Of a DNA stretch of 64,000 nt, positions 9,629 through 19,020 are shown piece by piece. Below the pieces are notes generated by a model that was not told the origin of the DNA, did not search any database, and saw nothing but the letters and a program-made list of their open reading frames with translations. Positions within the stretch are counted from its first letter, which is position 1. Each line of letters opens with the position of its first letter. The DNA comes from Psychrobacter celer (GTDB lineage Bacteria; Pseudomonadota; Gammaproteobacteria; Pseudomonadales; Moraxellaceae), in contig NZ_JABASU010000002.1 in the NCBI RefSeq assembly GCF_016107555.1, positions 124,001-188,000 of the forward strand. Direction: 5' to 3'. Both the position numbers and the translations under genes were made by a program.

Positions 9629-11281
9629 ATGGATCATGTGAAAGTTGGCCGAGTCGGCCCTTTTCCGCGAGTAAGCAAACCTGTTTTTTTGACCTCAGTC
9701 ATTTTAATTACACTGTTTATTATTTTTGGCGCACTGTTTAATCAGCAAGCAGAAATGGTGTTTAATCAAGCAAAAGCTTTTGTGTCTTTGCGTTTTGGTT
9801 GGTTTTTTATTGTCGTGATTAATACCACCTTGTTGATGAGTGTCTATATGATACTCAGTCGATATGGTGATATTCGTTTGGGGCATCAAAATGAGGAGCC
9901 TGAATACAAACTGCTCTCGTGGATAGGTATGCTGTTTTCAGCAGGTATCGGTATCGGGCTGCTGTACTGGGGCACTGCTGAGCCGCTATATCATTATATG
10001 GCGCCGCCGCTGGGCGAAGGGGAGACAGTCGCTTCAGCTAAGCTTGCGATGAATATCTCATTTTTACACTACGGTATTCATGTTTGGGCGCTTTATGGCA
10101 TGGTGGCTCTGGCTTTGGCTTACTTTCACTATCGCCGCGGCTTGCCGCTGGCTATCCGCTCGACTCTATATCCTATATTGGGCAAAAGAATCTATGGCGG
10201 CTGGGGTCACACAGTCGATACCTTAGCGGTATTTGGTACGATGTTTGGGGTAGTGACGACCTTAGGGCTTGGGGTGCTGCAGATTAACTCTGGTCTTGAG
10301 AGCTTGTTTGGTATTCCGAATAACACCAGTGTCCAGATTGTCTTGATTGCCATCATCACTGTTTTGGCAGGGATGTCGCTGTTTTTAGGCTTGGATAAAG
10401 GCATCAAGCGTCTAAGCGATATCAATATCTTTTTGACCATTATCTTACTGAGCTTTGTGATTATCTTAGGGCCCACGCAGTTTATTTTTAATAGCTTTGT
10501 AGAAAACATCGGTAACTATGTACATCAAGTGATTCCATTGGGGTTTTGGACAGAGTCCTATGAAGGACAAGAAAACTGGCAGGCTTCTTGGACGATTTTT
10601 TATTGGGCATGGTGGATAAGCTGGTCGCCATTTGTGGGTGTGTTTGTCGCGCGTATCTCTCGTGGCCGTACCATTCGTGAGTTCACCTTAGGGGTGTTAT
10701 TGATTCCAGTGGCCATATTATTGTTGTGGTTTACCGCTTTTGGGGGTTCTGCTGTTCATATGGAGCTACTAGCGGCGGCCAGTCCTGATTTGGTCAGTCC
10801 AGGTCTTGTGGAGGCGGTCAGGGCCGATACTGGTAGTGCGATATTTAAGTTGATGGAGTCTTATCCACTGACGTCGATGTTTAATTTACTGATTGTCATG
10901 ATGATTGTATTGTGGTTTGTTACTTCCTCTGATTCGGCCAGTTTTGTGATAGATATGCTGACCTCAGGCGGTGATACTGATCCCCCAAAAGTTCAGCGTT
11001 TGTTTTGGGCAGGTACAGAAGGGGTGATCGCTGCGGTACTGCTCGCGGCAGGGGGGTTGGTCGCGTTACAAGCCGTGTCTATCGTGTCAGGCTTACCTTT
11101 TGCTGTGGTGATTTTGGTCATGATGTATTCGCTATTACGTGGATTAAGCCGAGACCATCTGATTCTCTATCGTCAACAGCAGTGGTTTCTTACCGAAGAG
11201 TCAGCCGAGCACAACTCAGCAAATGAGCTGCCTGATGAGGATTTTTTAAAAGGTCCGATTGAGCTAAAGCGAGAAGACTGA
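9629..11281 (+). CDS. BCCT-family transporter, copy 3
   Basis: 550 residues from ATG 9629, which has GGAAAG 5 nt upstream. A TTG start 12 nt earlier is possible but would overlap that ribosome site. It has all BCCT hallmarks: GIGIGLLYWGTAEP, WAWWISWSPFVGVFVARISR, RGRTIREFTLGV and SSDSASFVIDML. It differs from copies 1 and 2 by SAVHMELLAAASPD and a C-terminus ending in ELKRED. It is the third member of the tandem array and is closed by its own terminator. Confidence 0.95.
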   Translation: MDHVKVGRVGPFPRVSKPVFLTSVILITLFIIFGALFNQQAEMVFNQAKAFVSLRFGWFFIVVINTTLLMSVYMILSRYGDIRLGHQNEEPEYKLLSWIGMLFSAGIGIGLLYWGTAEPLYHYMAPPLGEGETVASAKLAMNISFLHYGIHVWALYGMVALALAYFHYRRGLPLAIRSTLYPILGKRIYGGWGHTVDTLAVFGTMFGVVTTLGLGVLQINSGLESLFGIPNNTSVQIVLIAIITVLAGMSLFLGLDKGIKRLSDINIFLTIILLSFVIILGPTQFIFNSFVENIGNYVHQVIPLGFWTESYEGQENWQASWTIFYWAWWISWSPFVGVFVARISRGRTIREFTLGVLLIPVAILLLWFTAFGGSAVHMELLAAASPDLVSPGLVEAVRADTGSAIFKLMESYPLTSMFNLLIVMMIVLWFVTSSDSASFVIDMLTSGGDTDPPKVQRLFWAGTEGVIAAVLLAAGGLVALQAVSIVSGLPFAVVILVMMYSLLRGLSRDHLILYRQQQWFLTEESAEHNSANELPDEDFLKGPIELKRED

Positions 11282-11328
11282 TCTTCGTGCGCGACTATTT
11301 GCCTTTTAAGTATATCTTATCGATTTAC

Positions 11329-11362
11329 AAAATACCCAGCTTATCACAAGCTGGGTATTTTT
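11329..11362 (+). terminator. Terminator after BCCT copy 3
   Basis: AAATACCCAGCTT pairs with AAGCTGGGTATTT across a short loop, and further T follow. Confidence 0.8.
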
Positions 11363-11458
11363 ATGGCTGCCGTTATTAACAGCCAACAGTGAAGTGAGTG
11401 GCACGGTGCCTATCGGTATTTTGACAACATCGTCATAACGTCATCATAAAACCGTCGT

Positions 11459-11812
11459 TTATAAACACTCGCCTTTGACATAGCCTATCGCCTCAGGGGT
11501 GCTACAGGCAGAGCAGGCGTTGCCAGCGGTACGGTAGCTTATCAAGTTGCCAGTTTTACTCTTCACACAAACAGGATCGTACTGCGCGGTGCACATGGTT
11601 TGTTCAGGGTCAAAGGGTGGGCACTGCGAAAACACACCATCAGGTAGTTGGTGAGAGCGGGTAGGCTGGGCTGGCGTGCTCTCAGGCATTGTTATATCAG
11701 GCAAAGAGCTACAGCTTGCTAAGGCCAGTAGTAAGGGCAGGCCGAGCATATGTTTGATAAATGGCCGCTTTGTTATAAAAGTCCAAGCGTTGCTCATGAA
11801 GGGGGGCATCAT
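11459..11812 (-). CDS. Small cysteine-rich lipoprotein, unknown function
   Basis: 117 residues at most. A hydrophobic stretch ending in lipobox LALASC marks a lipoprotein. The mature part has eight cysteines spaced as CPPFDPEQTMC, DPVCVK, NACSAC and GEC, loosely recalling Kazal-like inhibitor domains (CTAQYDPVCVK...YRTAGNAC). The start is uncertain, since several Met codons precede the signal (MMPPFM, MSNAW, MLGLP). The Kazal link is only a pattern impression. No operon partner. Confidence 0.65.
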   Translation of the reverse strand: MMPPFMSNAWTFITKRPFIKHMLGLPLLLALASCSSLPDITMPESTPAQPTRSHQLPDGVFSQCPPFDPEQTMCTAQYDPVCVKSKTGNLISYRTAGNACSACSTPEAIGYVKGECL

Positions 11813-11950
11813 TATATCTCCTTATATAAATGCAATAACGTCCGATTGTGTTACGTGGTAGTGTTGTCTACCGCTTGTTGTCTACCGTTTATAGTAGCGT
11901 ATTTACCATCAACCATCTAGCCGATAGACCCATAAAAATATCTAGGCAAT

Positions 11951-11981
11951 AAAAAACCCAAACTGATGATTCAGTTTGGGT
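11951..11981 (-). terminator. Terminator after the DUF3144 gene
   Basis: ACCCAAACTGA pairs with TCAGTTTGGGT, and on the minus strand it is followed by six T. It lies about 35 bp after the stop of the gene at 12017. Confidence 0.85.
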
Positions 11982-12016
11982 CTGGTATTTATGATTATGA
12001 CAAAACCAAGTGATGA

Positions 12017-12385
12017 TTATTCCGCTGGTTGGTCATCTTTATTTAGCTGCACATATTTATCGAAGTTTTGGGCATAGTCAGTGAGGTTGTCGCTGAGCAT
12101 TTGACGATACTGCTTGACATAAAACTCGACGATATCATCTTTTTCTTTGGCAAAATCCTCACCCTTCACAAAGCCAATAGAAGCAACTGACGCGCTATAG
12201 CGGGCGGCGGCATATAGTAAAGAAGCACCGACTTGGCCGGAATGAGCATTGGGGCCTAGCTGGCTGTTGGCAACCCCGATGATGGCATCAGCACGCTGAT
12301 AAAACGCCTGCATTTCAGGGGTAATCTCAAGGCTTGCATCAACAGTGTTGTCTTGAGCGTTGTCTGGATTGGTATCTTGAGACAT
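12017..12385 (-). CDS. DUF3144-like small protein
   Basis: 122 residues with no signal or membrane segment. An acidic N-terminus leads into a helical domain (about 28-115) with FYQRADAIIGVANSQ and YAAARYSASVA. This matches my recollection of DUF3144, a family of unknown function common in gammaproteobacteria. It lies on the same strand just downstream of metK (72 bp gap after the metK stop) and has its own terminator, so cotranscription with metK is possible. Confidence 0.7.
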   Translation of the reverse strand: MSQDTNPDNAQDNTVDASLEITPEMQAFYQRADAIIGVANSQLGPNAHSGQVGASLLYAAARYSASVASIGFVKGEDFAKEKDDIVEFYVKQYRQMLSDNLTDYAQNFDKYVQLNKDDQPAE

Positions 12386-12457
12386 AAGCGACTCCTAATA
12401 AGTATCGGTGGTTTTAAATGGATAATATCAATATATCAATGCGACTCAGTCGGGCGA

Positions 12458-13624
12458 TTACAAGCCTGCGTCTGCTTTTAATATCTCAGCTTTATCGGTT
12501 TTTTCCCACGTAAAGGCAGTTTCTGAGCCTGGACGGCCAAAGTGACCAAAGGTGGCGGTTTGCTGATACATCGGCTGCAACAAGTTGAGCATACGAGTAA
12601 TGCCATAAGGACGTAAGTCAAAGTGTGTGCGAATCAGACGAATGATCTCTTCGTTGCTGATCTTACTGGTGCCAAAAGTGTTGACGGAGATAGAGGTAGG
12701 TTCGGCGACACCGATGGCATAGCTGACTTGTACTTCACAGCGATCGGCCAACCCTGCGGCCACGATGTTTTTGGCGACATAACGTACCGCGTAGGCCGCG
12801 CTGCGGTCGACTTTTGATGGATCTTTGCCACTAAAGGCACCACCGCCATGACGTGCCATACCACCGTAAGTATCCACGATGATTTTACGCCCTGTCAGCC
12901 CTGCATCACCGACAGGCCCACCAATCACAAACTTACCTGTGGGGTTGATATGATAGCGTGTGCCCGCGTGTAGTAGGTCGGCTGGTAGCACTTGCTTGAT
13001 GATAGATTCCATAACGGCTTCTTGCAGATCTGCTTGCGAGATGCTTGGGTCGTGCTGCGTGGACAATACCACCGCATCGATCGCCACCGGAAGATTGCCG
13101 TCGTATTTTAGCGTGACTTGTGCTTTGGCGTCTGGACGCAACCAAGGCAGCTCGCCTGCGCGTCGTAGCTCGGATTGACGCTCCATCAGGCGATGAGCAA
13201 ACTCAATCGGTGCTGGCATCAAGACGTCGGTCTCGTTACTGGCATAACCAAACATCAATCCTTGGTCGCCGGCACCTTGCTCTTCAGGGCTGCTGCGATC
13301 GACACCCTGCGCGATCTCAGGCGACTGTTTACCCAGCATATTGATGACAGCGCAGGTCTCGCCATCAAACCCTAGATCTGAATGATGATAACCAATACCA
13401 TTGACCGTATCACGAACGATGCGCTCCACATCGATGTTTGCGGTGGTGGTGACCTCGCCGGCCAATATCACCGCCCCTGTCTTGACCAAGGTCTCACATG
13501 CCACACGGGCGTCTAGGTCTTGCTGTAAAATGGCATCAAGAATGGCATCTGAGATTTGATCAGCCATTTTATCTGGGTGGCCTTCGCTCACAGATTCTGA
13601 GGTAAATAAGTTGTATTCGCGCAT
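12458..13624 (-). CDS. metK: S-adenosylmethionine synthase
   Basis: Makes SAM from methionine and ATP in the cytoplasm. Signatures are [19 protein letters not shown] at the N-terminus, [12 protein letters not shown] and the P-loop-like [19 protein letters not shown]. From the ATG at 13624 it is 388 aa, the usual length. A GTG 45 nt upstream would add 15 residues unlike the family and was rejected. The ribosome site before 13624 is weak. No SAM riboswitch was recognised in the long leader. Confidence 0.98.
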   Translation of the reverse strand: MREYNLFTSESVSEGHPDKMADQISDAILDAILQQDLDARVACETLVKTGAVILAGEVTTTANIDVERIVRDTVNGIGYHHSDLGFDGETCAVINMLGKQSPEIAQGVDRSSPEEQGAGDQGLMFGYASNETDVLMPAPIEFAHRLMERQSELRRAGELPWLRPDAKAQVTLKYDGNLPVAIDAVVLSTQHDPSISQADLQEAVMESIIKQVLPADLLHAGTRYHINPTGKFVIGGPVGDAGLTGRKIIVDTYGGMARHGGGAFSGKDPSKVDRSAAYAVRYVAKNIVAAGLADRCEVQVSYAIGVAEPTSISVNTFGTSKISNEEIIRLIRTHFDLRPYGITRMLNLLQPMYQQTATFGHFGRPGSETAFTWEKTDKAEILKADAGL

Positions 13625-14100
13625 AATTAGATCGCTTAATTGAATCGATAAAGGTAGGAAAAGCGGCACGGTTTAGCGTGGCTTTCATTCATATTGGCCG
13701 CGTGATTACTCAGTTGGCGGATAATGGGTGTTGCTAAATAATTGACAATCAGTATCGGTCGTAATATTTATTAAAATCAGTTTGCCGCCGCATAGCGTTA
13801 ACCATCGAGCAGTCATTATGGATAGCATAAATGGCGCTAAACCACCTAAAAACACAGGCGTATAAACGTGCCACGCTTATCATCTCAACGCTTTTGCAGT
13901 CACGCCTGTATCCTCTACTACCGACGGTCACCGTCGTTGTCATCTGTTAGTTCAAAAATAAGGGTATTCTACCTTGAAACGTCGCAAAACTCTAGTGAGC
14001 GACGTTTGCTGTCACATAAGAAATGCTCAATAAAAGGTTTGGGGCAATCAAACGACAAAGTCAGGGCTATCGGTATGACCCTCTGTTTCATGCCAAGGGG
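13625..14100. other. 476-bp spacer between nth and metK
   Basis: No convincing gene. A 9-bp hairpin (AAACGTCGC with GCGACGTTT, 13977-14007) and a short one around GACGGTCACCGTC (13923-13935) are visible. Neither has a T-run. The stretch probably holds the metK promoter and leader. Confidence 0.5.
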
Positions 14101-14796
14101 TTATAGCTCTACAAATTTGGCTTTGTCTTTAAACATGCACTCATCATAAACCGGGCAAGCACCGCATTTTGGTGTGCGTGCTTGGCAAGTATAGCGCCCG
14201 TGCAAGATCAGATAATGATGAGCATCGACGATAAAATCTTCTGGAATACGCTCAATGAGCTTTTTTTCGACAATTAAGACGGTTTTGCCCGTGGCCAGCC
14301 CTGTGCGGTTACCCACTCGAAAGATGTGAGTATCGACCGCCATCGTCGGCTGACCAAAGGCAGTGTTGAGCACCACATTGGCGGTTTTACGGCCGACCCC
14401 TGCCAGAGACTCTAAGTCTTTGCGGTTATCAGGGACAGTGCTATCAAACTTTTCAATCAGATCTTGGCAGGTCTTAATGACGTTTTTGGCTTTTGAGTTA
14501 TACAAGCCGATGTTTTTGATATAAGACTTTAGCCCTTCTTCGCCAAGCGCGAGTATGGCCTCAGGCGTATTGGCCACAGGATATAGTTGCTGGGTGGCGA
14601 TATTGACACTCACATCCGTTGCTTGTGCGGACAAAATCACGGCAATGAGTAGCTCAAAATTACTGTCGTAATTGAGCTCGGTGACGGGCTCCTTAATCGT
14701 CTCGGCCAGCTTTTCAAAAAAAGGCCGCACGTCGCGGTTTGGCATACGTCTGGAGGGCGGGGTCTCAGCCGTTTTGTGTTTGACCGTTTTACTCAT
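14101..14796 (-). CDS. nth: Endonuclease III
   Basis: Bifunctional DNA glycosylase/AP lyase for oxidised pyrimidines. The helix-hairpin-helix LAGVGRKTANVVL carries the catalytic Lys, and the conserved Asp lies in MAVDTHIFRV. The C-terminal [4Fe-4S] loop has the canonical C-x6-C-x2-C-x5-C spacing (CQARTPKCGACPVYDEC). At 231 aa it is about 20 longer than E. coli Nth, through a basic N-terminal extension. It follows the RnfB-like gene by 52 bp, a pairing seen in many gammaproteobacteria. Confidence 0.97.
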   Translation of the reverse strand: MSKTVKHKTAETPPSRRMPNRDVRPFFEKLAETIKEPVTELNYDSNFELLIAVILSAQATDVSVNIATQQLYPVANTPEAILALGEEGLKSYIKNIGLYNSKAKNVIKTCQDLIEKFDSTVPDNRKDLESLAGVGRKTANVVLNTAFGQPTMAVDTHIFRVGNRTGLATGKTVLIVEKKLIERIPEDFIVDAHHYLILHGRYTCQARTPKCGACPVYDECMFKDKAKFVEL

Positions 14797-14848
14797 GGTG
14801 TTTGACTTTATTTGATATGTTGTTGGGCGTGAATCATCGAATCACTCA

Positions 14849-15691
14849 TTAGCATAATTGTGCCAGCTCGGCTTGTAGTGTCTCAAGCTCGGCTTGTTTT
14901 TTGTCATTGGCGCGCACTGCAAGCTGCTTTTCTAATTTTTTGATTTTGGTGCGTAATTTGGCCGCAGCTATGGTGTTTTTTGCTTGAGCTTCGCTGATAT
15001 CAACAGCTTGGCTGGTGGCGTTATTGAGTTTGGCCTCGACCATACTGACTACCGGCTTGGTGTTGCTGCTATCGCTTAGCTGCTCCGCGACGCGGCCTAA
15101 ATGCGTATGATAACGCTGGCGCAAATCTTCTTGCTCAGCTTGCCGCTCAGCGTCACTAAGCGTACGCTCGATAGTGACCAGATCGATACAGTCAACGGGG
15201 CAGGGTGCTAGGCAAAGCTCACAGCCCGTGCACAAGTCGGTAAAGATGGTATGCATGTGTTTACCAGTACCGACGATGGCATCGACGGGGCAGGCAGGGA
15301 TACATTTGGTGCAGCCTATACAGTCCTCTTCGCGGATGACAGCCCGCACTTCAGTCGGGCGCTCGGAGCTGGCATCTATCGGCCACTGTGAAGGAGCAGC
15401 GGCGGGGGTTTGGCCTTGCTGATAACGCTCTGTATCGACAATTTTTGCGATCGCATCCGTCACGGGCTGGCCGCCAGGCACGCATTTATTGTATGGCTCG
15501 CCATCTACAACGATGGCGGCCGCGTATGGCAAGCAGCCGTCGGGATGCTCGCACAGGCCGCACTGCGTCTGTGGCAGGCAGGCATCCACCGCTGCAATCT
15601 GCGACGAGACATCAGCAGGCAGCGTGTCAATCTGTAGGTCATCAAACAATATGGGCAGATTGATCAGACGGATAGGGGCGTTACTTTGCAT
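14849..15691 (-). CDS. RnfB/RsxB-like ferredoxin without membrane anchor
   Basis: 280 residues. The Fe-S domain TQCGLCEHPDGCLPYA...NKCVPGG (about 42-75) and two [4Fe-4S] ferredoxin motifs, DCIGCTKCIPACPVDAI and LCTGCELCLAPCPVDCI, match RnfB. The N-terminal transmembrane helix of RnfB is absent, replaced by a soluble segment. A C-terminal Ala/Lys/Gln-rich helical region (about 215-280) is likely coiled coil. No rnfA, C, D, G or E is nearby, so it is probably a stand-alone electron carrier. Its proximity to nth suggests, without proving, a link to iron-sulfur or redox upkeep. Confidence 0.85.
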   Translation of the reverse strand: MQSNAPIRLINLPILFDDLQIDTLPADVSSQIAAVDACLPQTQCGLCEHPDGCLPYAAAIVVDGEPYNKCVPGGQPVTDAIAKIVDTERYQQGQTPAAAPSQWPIDASSERPTEVRAVIREEDCIGCTKCIPACPVDAIVGTGKHMHTIFTDLCTGCELCLAPCPVDCIDLVTIERTLSDAERQAEQEDLRQRYHTHLGRVAEQLSDSSNTKPVVSMVEAKLNNATSQAVDISEAQAKNTIAAAKLRTKIKKLEKQLAVRANDKKQAELETLQAELAQLC

Positions 15692-16059
15692 GTTATTAAA
15701 AACCTTAACACCAGTACAAAAAGGGTGTTGGTATATAGTTGATCTCTCATAACGCTGCTGGCTGGTTTACGAGCGTTTCGTTTGCCTGTCTTCATGAGCG
15801 TGATGAAAGTATGGCTATTGATGGGTGATAAACGACCATCGCTGCGTTCAGGCGGTCATTTTAAATGGATGATAACAAAATCACAATATTGGCGCATCCT
15901 CATCAGCGCATCATCTTTGCCAAACAGTCTTGCTGAGATGGGCGGGCAAGGTTATAGCGCACTGGTCATGGTCAAATCATGGTCAAAGACGCTGGTAGTC
16001 ATGCGTCATTAGCAAATTGATACATTGGGCTAAATGATGGACTCAACCACCTATGATGG
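15692..16059. other. 368-bp spacer with no supported gene
   Basis: One 76-codon ORF (15782-16012, plus strand) exists. It has no ribosome site, family resemblance or domain. Nothing else was recognised. Confidence 0.5.
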
Positions 16060-17010
16060 CTAAGCCATGCCTTGCTCACGGAGGATCTGCTCAATCAGCT
16101 CATAAGCAATACTGCCTTTCGCAGGTATCTTGGGCAGGCTTGAGAGATCAAAGAAGTCTGCATGTGACAGCTCATCTTCTTGAATCATCAGCTCGCCACC
16201 TGCATACGTAGCACGAAATCCGAGCATCAAGTTTGACGGATATGGCCACGGCTGACTACTGACATAACGGATATCTGTCAGATGAATATTGACTTCTTCA
16301 TACACCTCGCGCACCACGGCGTGCTCAAGGCTTTCTCCCACTTCAACAAACCCTGCGATCAGGCCGTACTGCAGCGGCTGTTTTTGTTGACCGTAGCGAT
16401 GATGATGCGCCAGTAAAATTTGCATTGCACCTGTTTGCGGGTTGGGGCGGGTAATGGCAGTGATGATGCACGGCTGGACACGCGGGTATTGGCGCAGCTT
16501 GCAAGTCGGGCAGACCATCGCTCGCTCACCCAGTCGCGCATGAACGACTGGCGAGGCGCAGCGGCTACAAAACTGCGTGTCAGCTTGCCAGCGCAGCAGC
16601 TGTATGGCTTGGCTGAGTTGGTCGCTCAAGGCCATGGGTAGCTGGGTGAGCAGCTGGCGATACGGGATAAAGGCATTACCACTACTTTCAGCGATGAGAG
16701 GTAAGGCGATATGATGCGCCGTGGCATACTCATAGGTCATGGCACAGGTGGCGCGCGCAGTAAACGCATGAGTTGGCTTATCAAGCGTAGTGTTATTGGC
16801 GTTGGCGTTATGACGGTTGTCATCAGCCTGCCAATGACTGGGCGCTAGGCTCTCAAGCAGTGTGACACATCCGAGCTGATAGGCGGGCACTGCTGCATCA
16901 TCGGTGGCCGCAGCACCAGACGCCAGATAGTCAACGTGCCAGGGCCACCACCCCTCAGGCGTTTGACGGCACAATACCGTATCATCACTAAAGATAAAAG
17001 CGCAGGTCAT
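16060..17010 (-). CDS. nudC: NADH pyrophosphatase NudC (RNA NAD-decapping)
   Basis: Nudix hydrolase cleaving NAD(H) to NMN(H) and AMP; the family also removes NAD caps from RNA. Features in order are an N-terminal domain, a zinc finger (CSRCASP...CPTCKL), a Nudix box with G-x5-E-x7-REVYEEV, and the NudC hallmark SQPWPYPSNLM. From ATG 17010 it is 316 aa. A TTG start 39 nt upstream would add 13 hydrophobic residues and is less likely. Some length variation lies in the N-terminal half. Confidence 0.93.
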   Translation of the reverse strand: MTCAFIFSDDTVLCRQTPEGWWPWHVDYLASGAAATDDAAVPAYQLGCVTLLESLAPSHWQADDNRHNANANNTTLDKPTHAFTARATCAMTYEYATAHHIALPLIAESSGNAFIPYRQLLTQLPMALSDQLSQAIQLLRWQADTQFCSRCASPVVHARLGERAMVCPTCKLRQYPRVQPCIITAITRPNPQTGAMQILLAHHHRYGQQKQPLQYGLIAGFVEVGESLEHAVVREVYEEVNIHLTDIRYVSSQPWPYPSNLMLGFRATYAGGELMIQEDELSHADFFDLSSLPKIPAKGSIAYELIEQILREQGMA

Positions 17011-17175
17011 ATCAGGGTTCCAAACGATAGCGAAAGCAAATAAAAACAAGTCTGTACCTGATGAGATACAGACTTATAAGACAGAAATAACGGTCTATTT
17101 TACCTAACCATAAAGCGGAAAAGCACAGCATATAGGCAGTAGGTAATGAGTAGCAGCCAGCTTGTCTTGACTAGG

Positions 17176-18858
17176 TTAGGCTGCTAGCAGCTGACTTAGG
17201 CTTTGTTGTCCGACATCAAGCGCTTGTTTACTCACAGGACGGTTATGTTCAAACCCATCTAAATGGTGATCGACTGCCATGATGACATCTGCAATACATG
17301 CCAGCGTACCGTCTTCGATGCGTCTGCCACTCTCGATACGCTGCTCGATATAGTTGGCCAATTGACTGAGCATGCTAGCAGGGGTCGGCAGCTGTAAGAA
17401 GCGCACAGCACCGGCCACTTGGCGCATCATCTCAGGGATGTTTTGGATATTTAGCATATCGCGCTCAGGCTCGGCCAGATAATCATTGATAGCTTGCTCT
17501 GCATTGGCGATGGCCGTACGGCTTTCTTGTATCAAGGTATCATTGGCTGTATTTAGCTGATGCAAAGAGATGTGAGGGTTGTTTAGCGGTAAGTAAATCG
17601 CCCCTGGTGTGTGCATTGCAGCCATGGCGATGGTGGCATTTTCAGCATGCATGAGCGCCAGCAATAGACGATCGAAGTCCTCAGGCGAGGGCGCTTGCCA
17701 ACGGCCGATCTCCTCGGCTGCGGTGCGCAAGCTGTCGGCAGCATTTGACAATCCAAGCAGCCGAAGTGCTGAGCCTAAGGCCGCTAAGTCTTCTATGATT
17801 TTGGCTGTTTGCATCTCAGCGCTATTGACAGAGTCGCCGCGCGCGTAGCTATCGACCTCTTCTTTAATGGTATTGATCTGCGTCTGAATCATAGTGTTTA
17901 GCGTATCAGTAAGGGCGCGGTTGGGACCAAATAAAAACCGTCTCATTTGCTCAAGTTGCGGCTCTTCTAGCCGGTTTTGCGCATATTGCTCGCGTAGATG
18001 CTGTGCCGCTTTGTTATCGCGCTGACAAGCAAAGCTGACCAAATCAGCAAAACGTGTATCCATCACAGGCAGATAGCTTTGGAATTGCTGCTCTAGATAA
18101 ATCAGTGTGTGCTTTTGGCTTAACGTGAGCGGTAGAATGGCCGCGATGTCGGCAGTAGCCGCAGCGGCCGCTTGCCAAAACAAACTGCTGGTCTTGGAGG
18201 CAATCAACGCGCAGGCCGCGCCCATGGCATTGAGCTTTTGCTGCGCATCTGCGCTGACAGTGCCATCTTGGTTTAATAAGGCAACGCCAAGACCGCTACG
18301 ATAAGCATCTGTCAATAGCTCGTTGTTTAAGCCAAGCTCATGCAGTGGTTGGAAGTTTTTTTCTGGACTGGCAATGATGACGCTACTGCTACCAAAGGCT
18401 GAAAAGTAGTCAGCGGTGATAGGAGCGTGCTGGCCATGCGCGTTTAGTTTATTGATCACAGGTAACAATAGCGTCGGCTCTACCGACTCTGTCAATAAGA
18501 CAAACTCGACATAGCGATCTAGTGTCATGATGGCCTCTGACAAGTCCATGATCAAATTGACATCGTTATTGTCGCCGTTGTCGTATAGGCGCTGTAAACC
18601 ATTGACGATGGCGGTGTTTAGCGCCTCAGCACCAACCAAAGAGATGAGTTTGAAAATACGAGACAGCTGCTTTAGGACGATGATGGAGTCTAGCAATAAA
18701 GGCGCTTGAGTATTGTCATCATTAAACTCGCTAAGATGGGTCTCGGTATCTTTAAGCGTCACGACAATCTCATCATGCAACAAATGCAGTGAAGGTAAGT
18801 TAAAGTCAGTAACACTAAGCGTTGGGGCGGTTAACTTCATTTGCGCAGACTGGTCCAT
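17176..18858 (-). CDS. FimL/ChpA N-terminal-like protein, likely type IV pilus regulator
   Basis: 560 residues, all helical in appearance, with no membrane segment. Its length and layout match Pseudomonas FimL, a protein related to the N-terminal part of ChpA but lacking a phosphorylatable His domain. It helps control twitching motility and cAMP there. Supporting segments include the start DFNLPSLHLL and the C-terminal GAVRFLQLPTPASMLSQLANYI. No chemotaxis or pilus genes adjoin it. The assignment rests on remembered similarity and could be a more distant Hpt-like protein. Confidence 0.6.
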   Translation of the reverse strand: MDQSAQMKLTAPTLSVTDFNLPSLHLLHDEIVVTLKDTETHLSEFNDDNTQAPLLLDSIIVLKQLSRIFKLISLVGAEALNTAIVNGLQRLYDNGDNNDVNLIMDLSEAIMTLDRYVEFVLLTESVEPTLLLPVINKLNAHGQHAPITADYFSAFGSSSVIIASPEKNFQPLHELGLNNELLTDAYRSGLGVALLNQDGTVSADAQQKLNAMGAACALIASKTSSLFWQAAAAATADIAAILPLTLSQKHTLIYLEQQFQSYLPVMDTRFADLVSFACQRDNKAAQHLREQYAQNRLEEPQLEQMRRFLFGPNRALTDTLNTMIQTQINTIKEEVDSYARGDSVNSAEMQTAKIIEDLAALGSALRLLGLSNAADSLRTAAEEIGRWQAPSPEDFDRLLLALMHAENATIAMAAMHTPGAIYLPLNNPHISLHQLNTANDTLIQESRTAIANAEQAINDYLAEPERDMLNIQNIPEMMRQVAGAVRFLQLPTPASMLSQLANYIEQRIESGRRIEDGTLACIADVIMAVDHHLDGFEHNRPVSKQALDVGQQSLSQLLAA

Positions 18859-19020
18859 AAGTGTGTTTCCATAACGTACTGATAAGAGTAACGATTGTTC
18901 AAATACGAAGTAACAAAGCGTTTGAATGAAAAAGCGTTTATTAGTAATGTTTTAACGCTTAACATAATAATCAAGACTATATTATACAAATGTCGGATTA
19001 GAAAGTGGTTTTAGTGACCG

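Noticed and set aside
13625..13870. SAM-sensing riboswitch in the metK leader
   Set aside because: Only short hairpins were visible; no SAM riboswitch core could be recognised.
15782..16012. 76-codon plus-strand ORF between the RnfB-like gene and nudC
   Set aside because: No ribosome site, no recognisable domain, and unusual composition; treated as chance.
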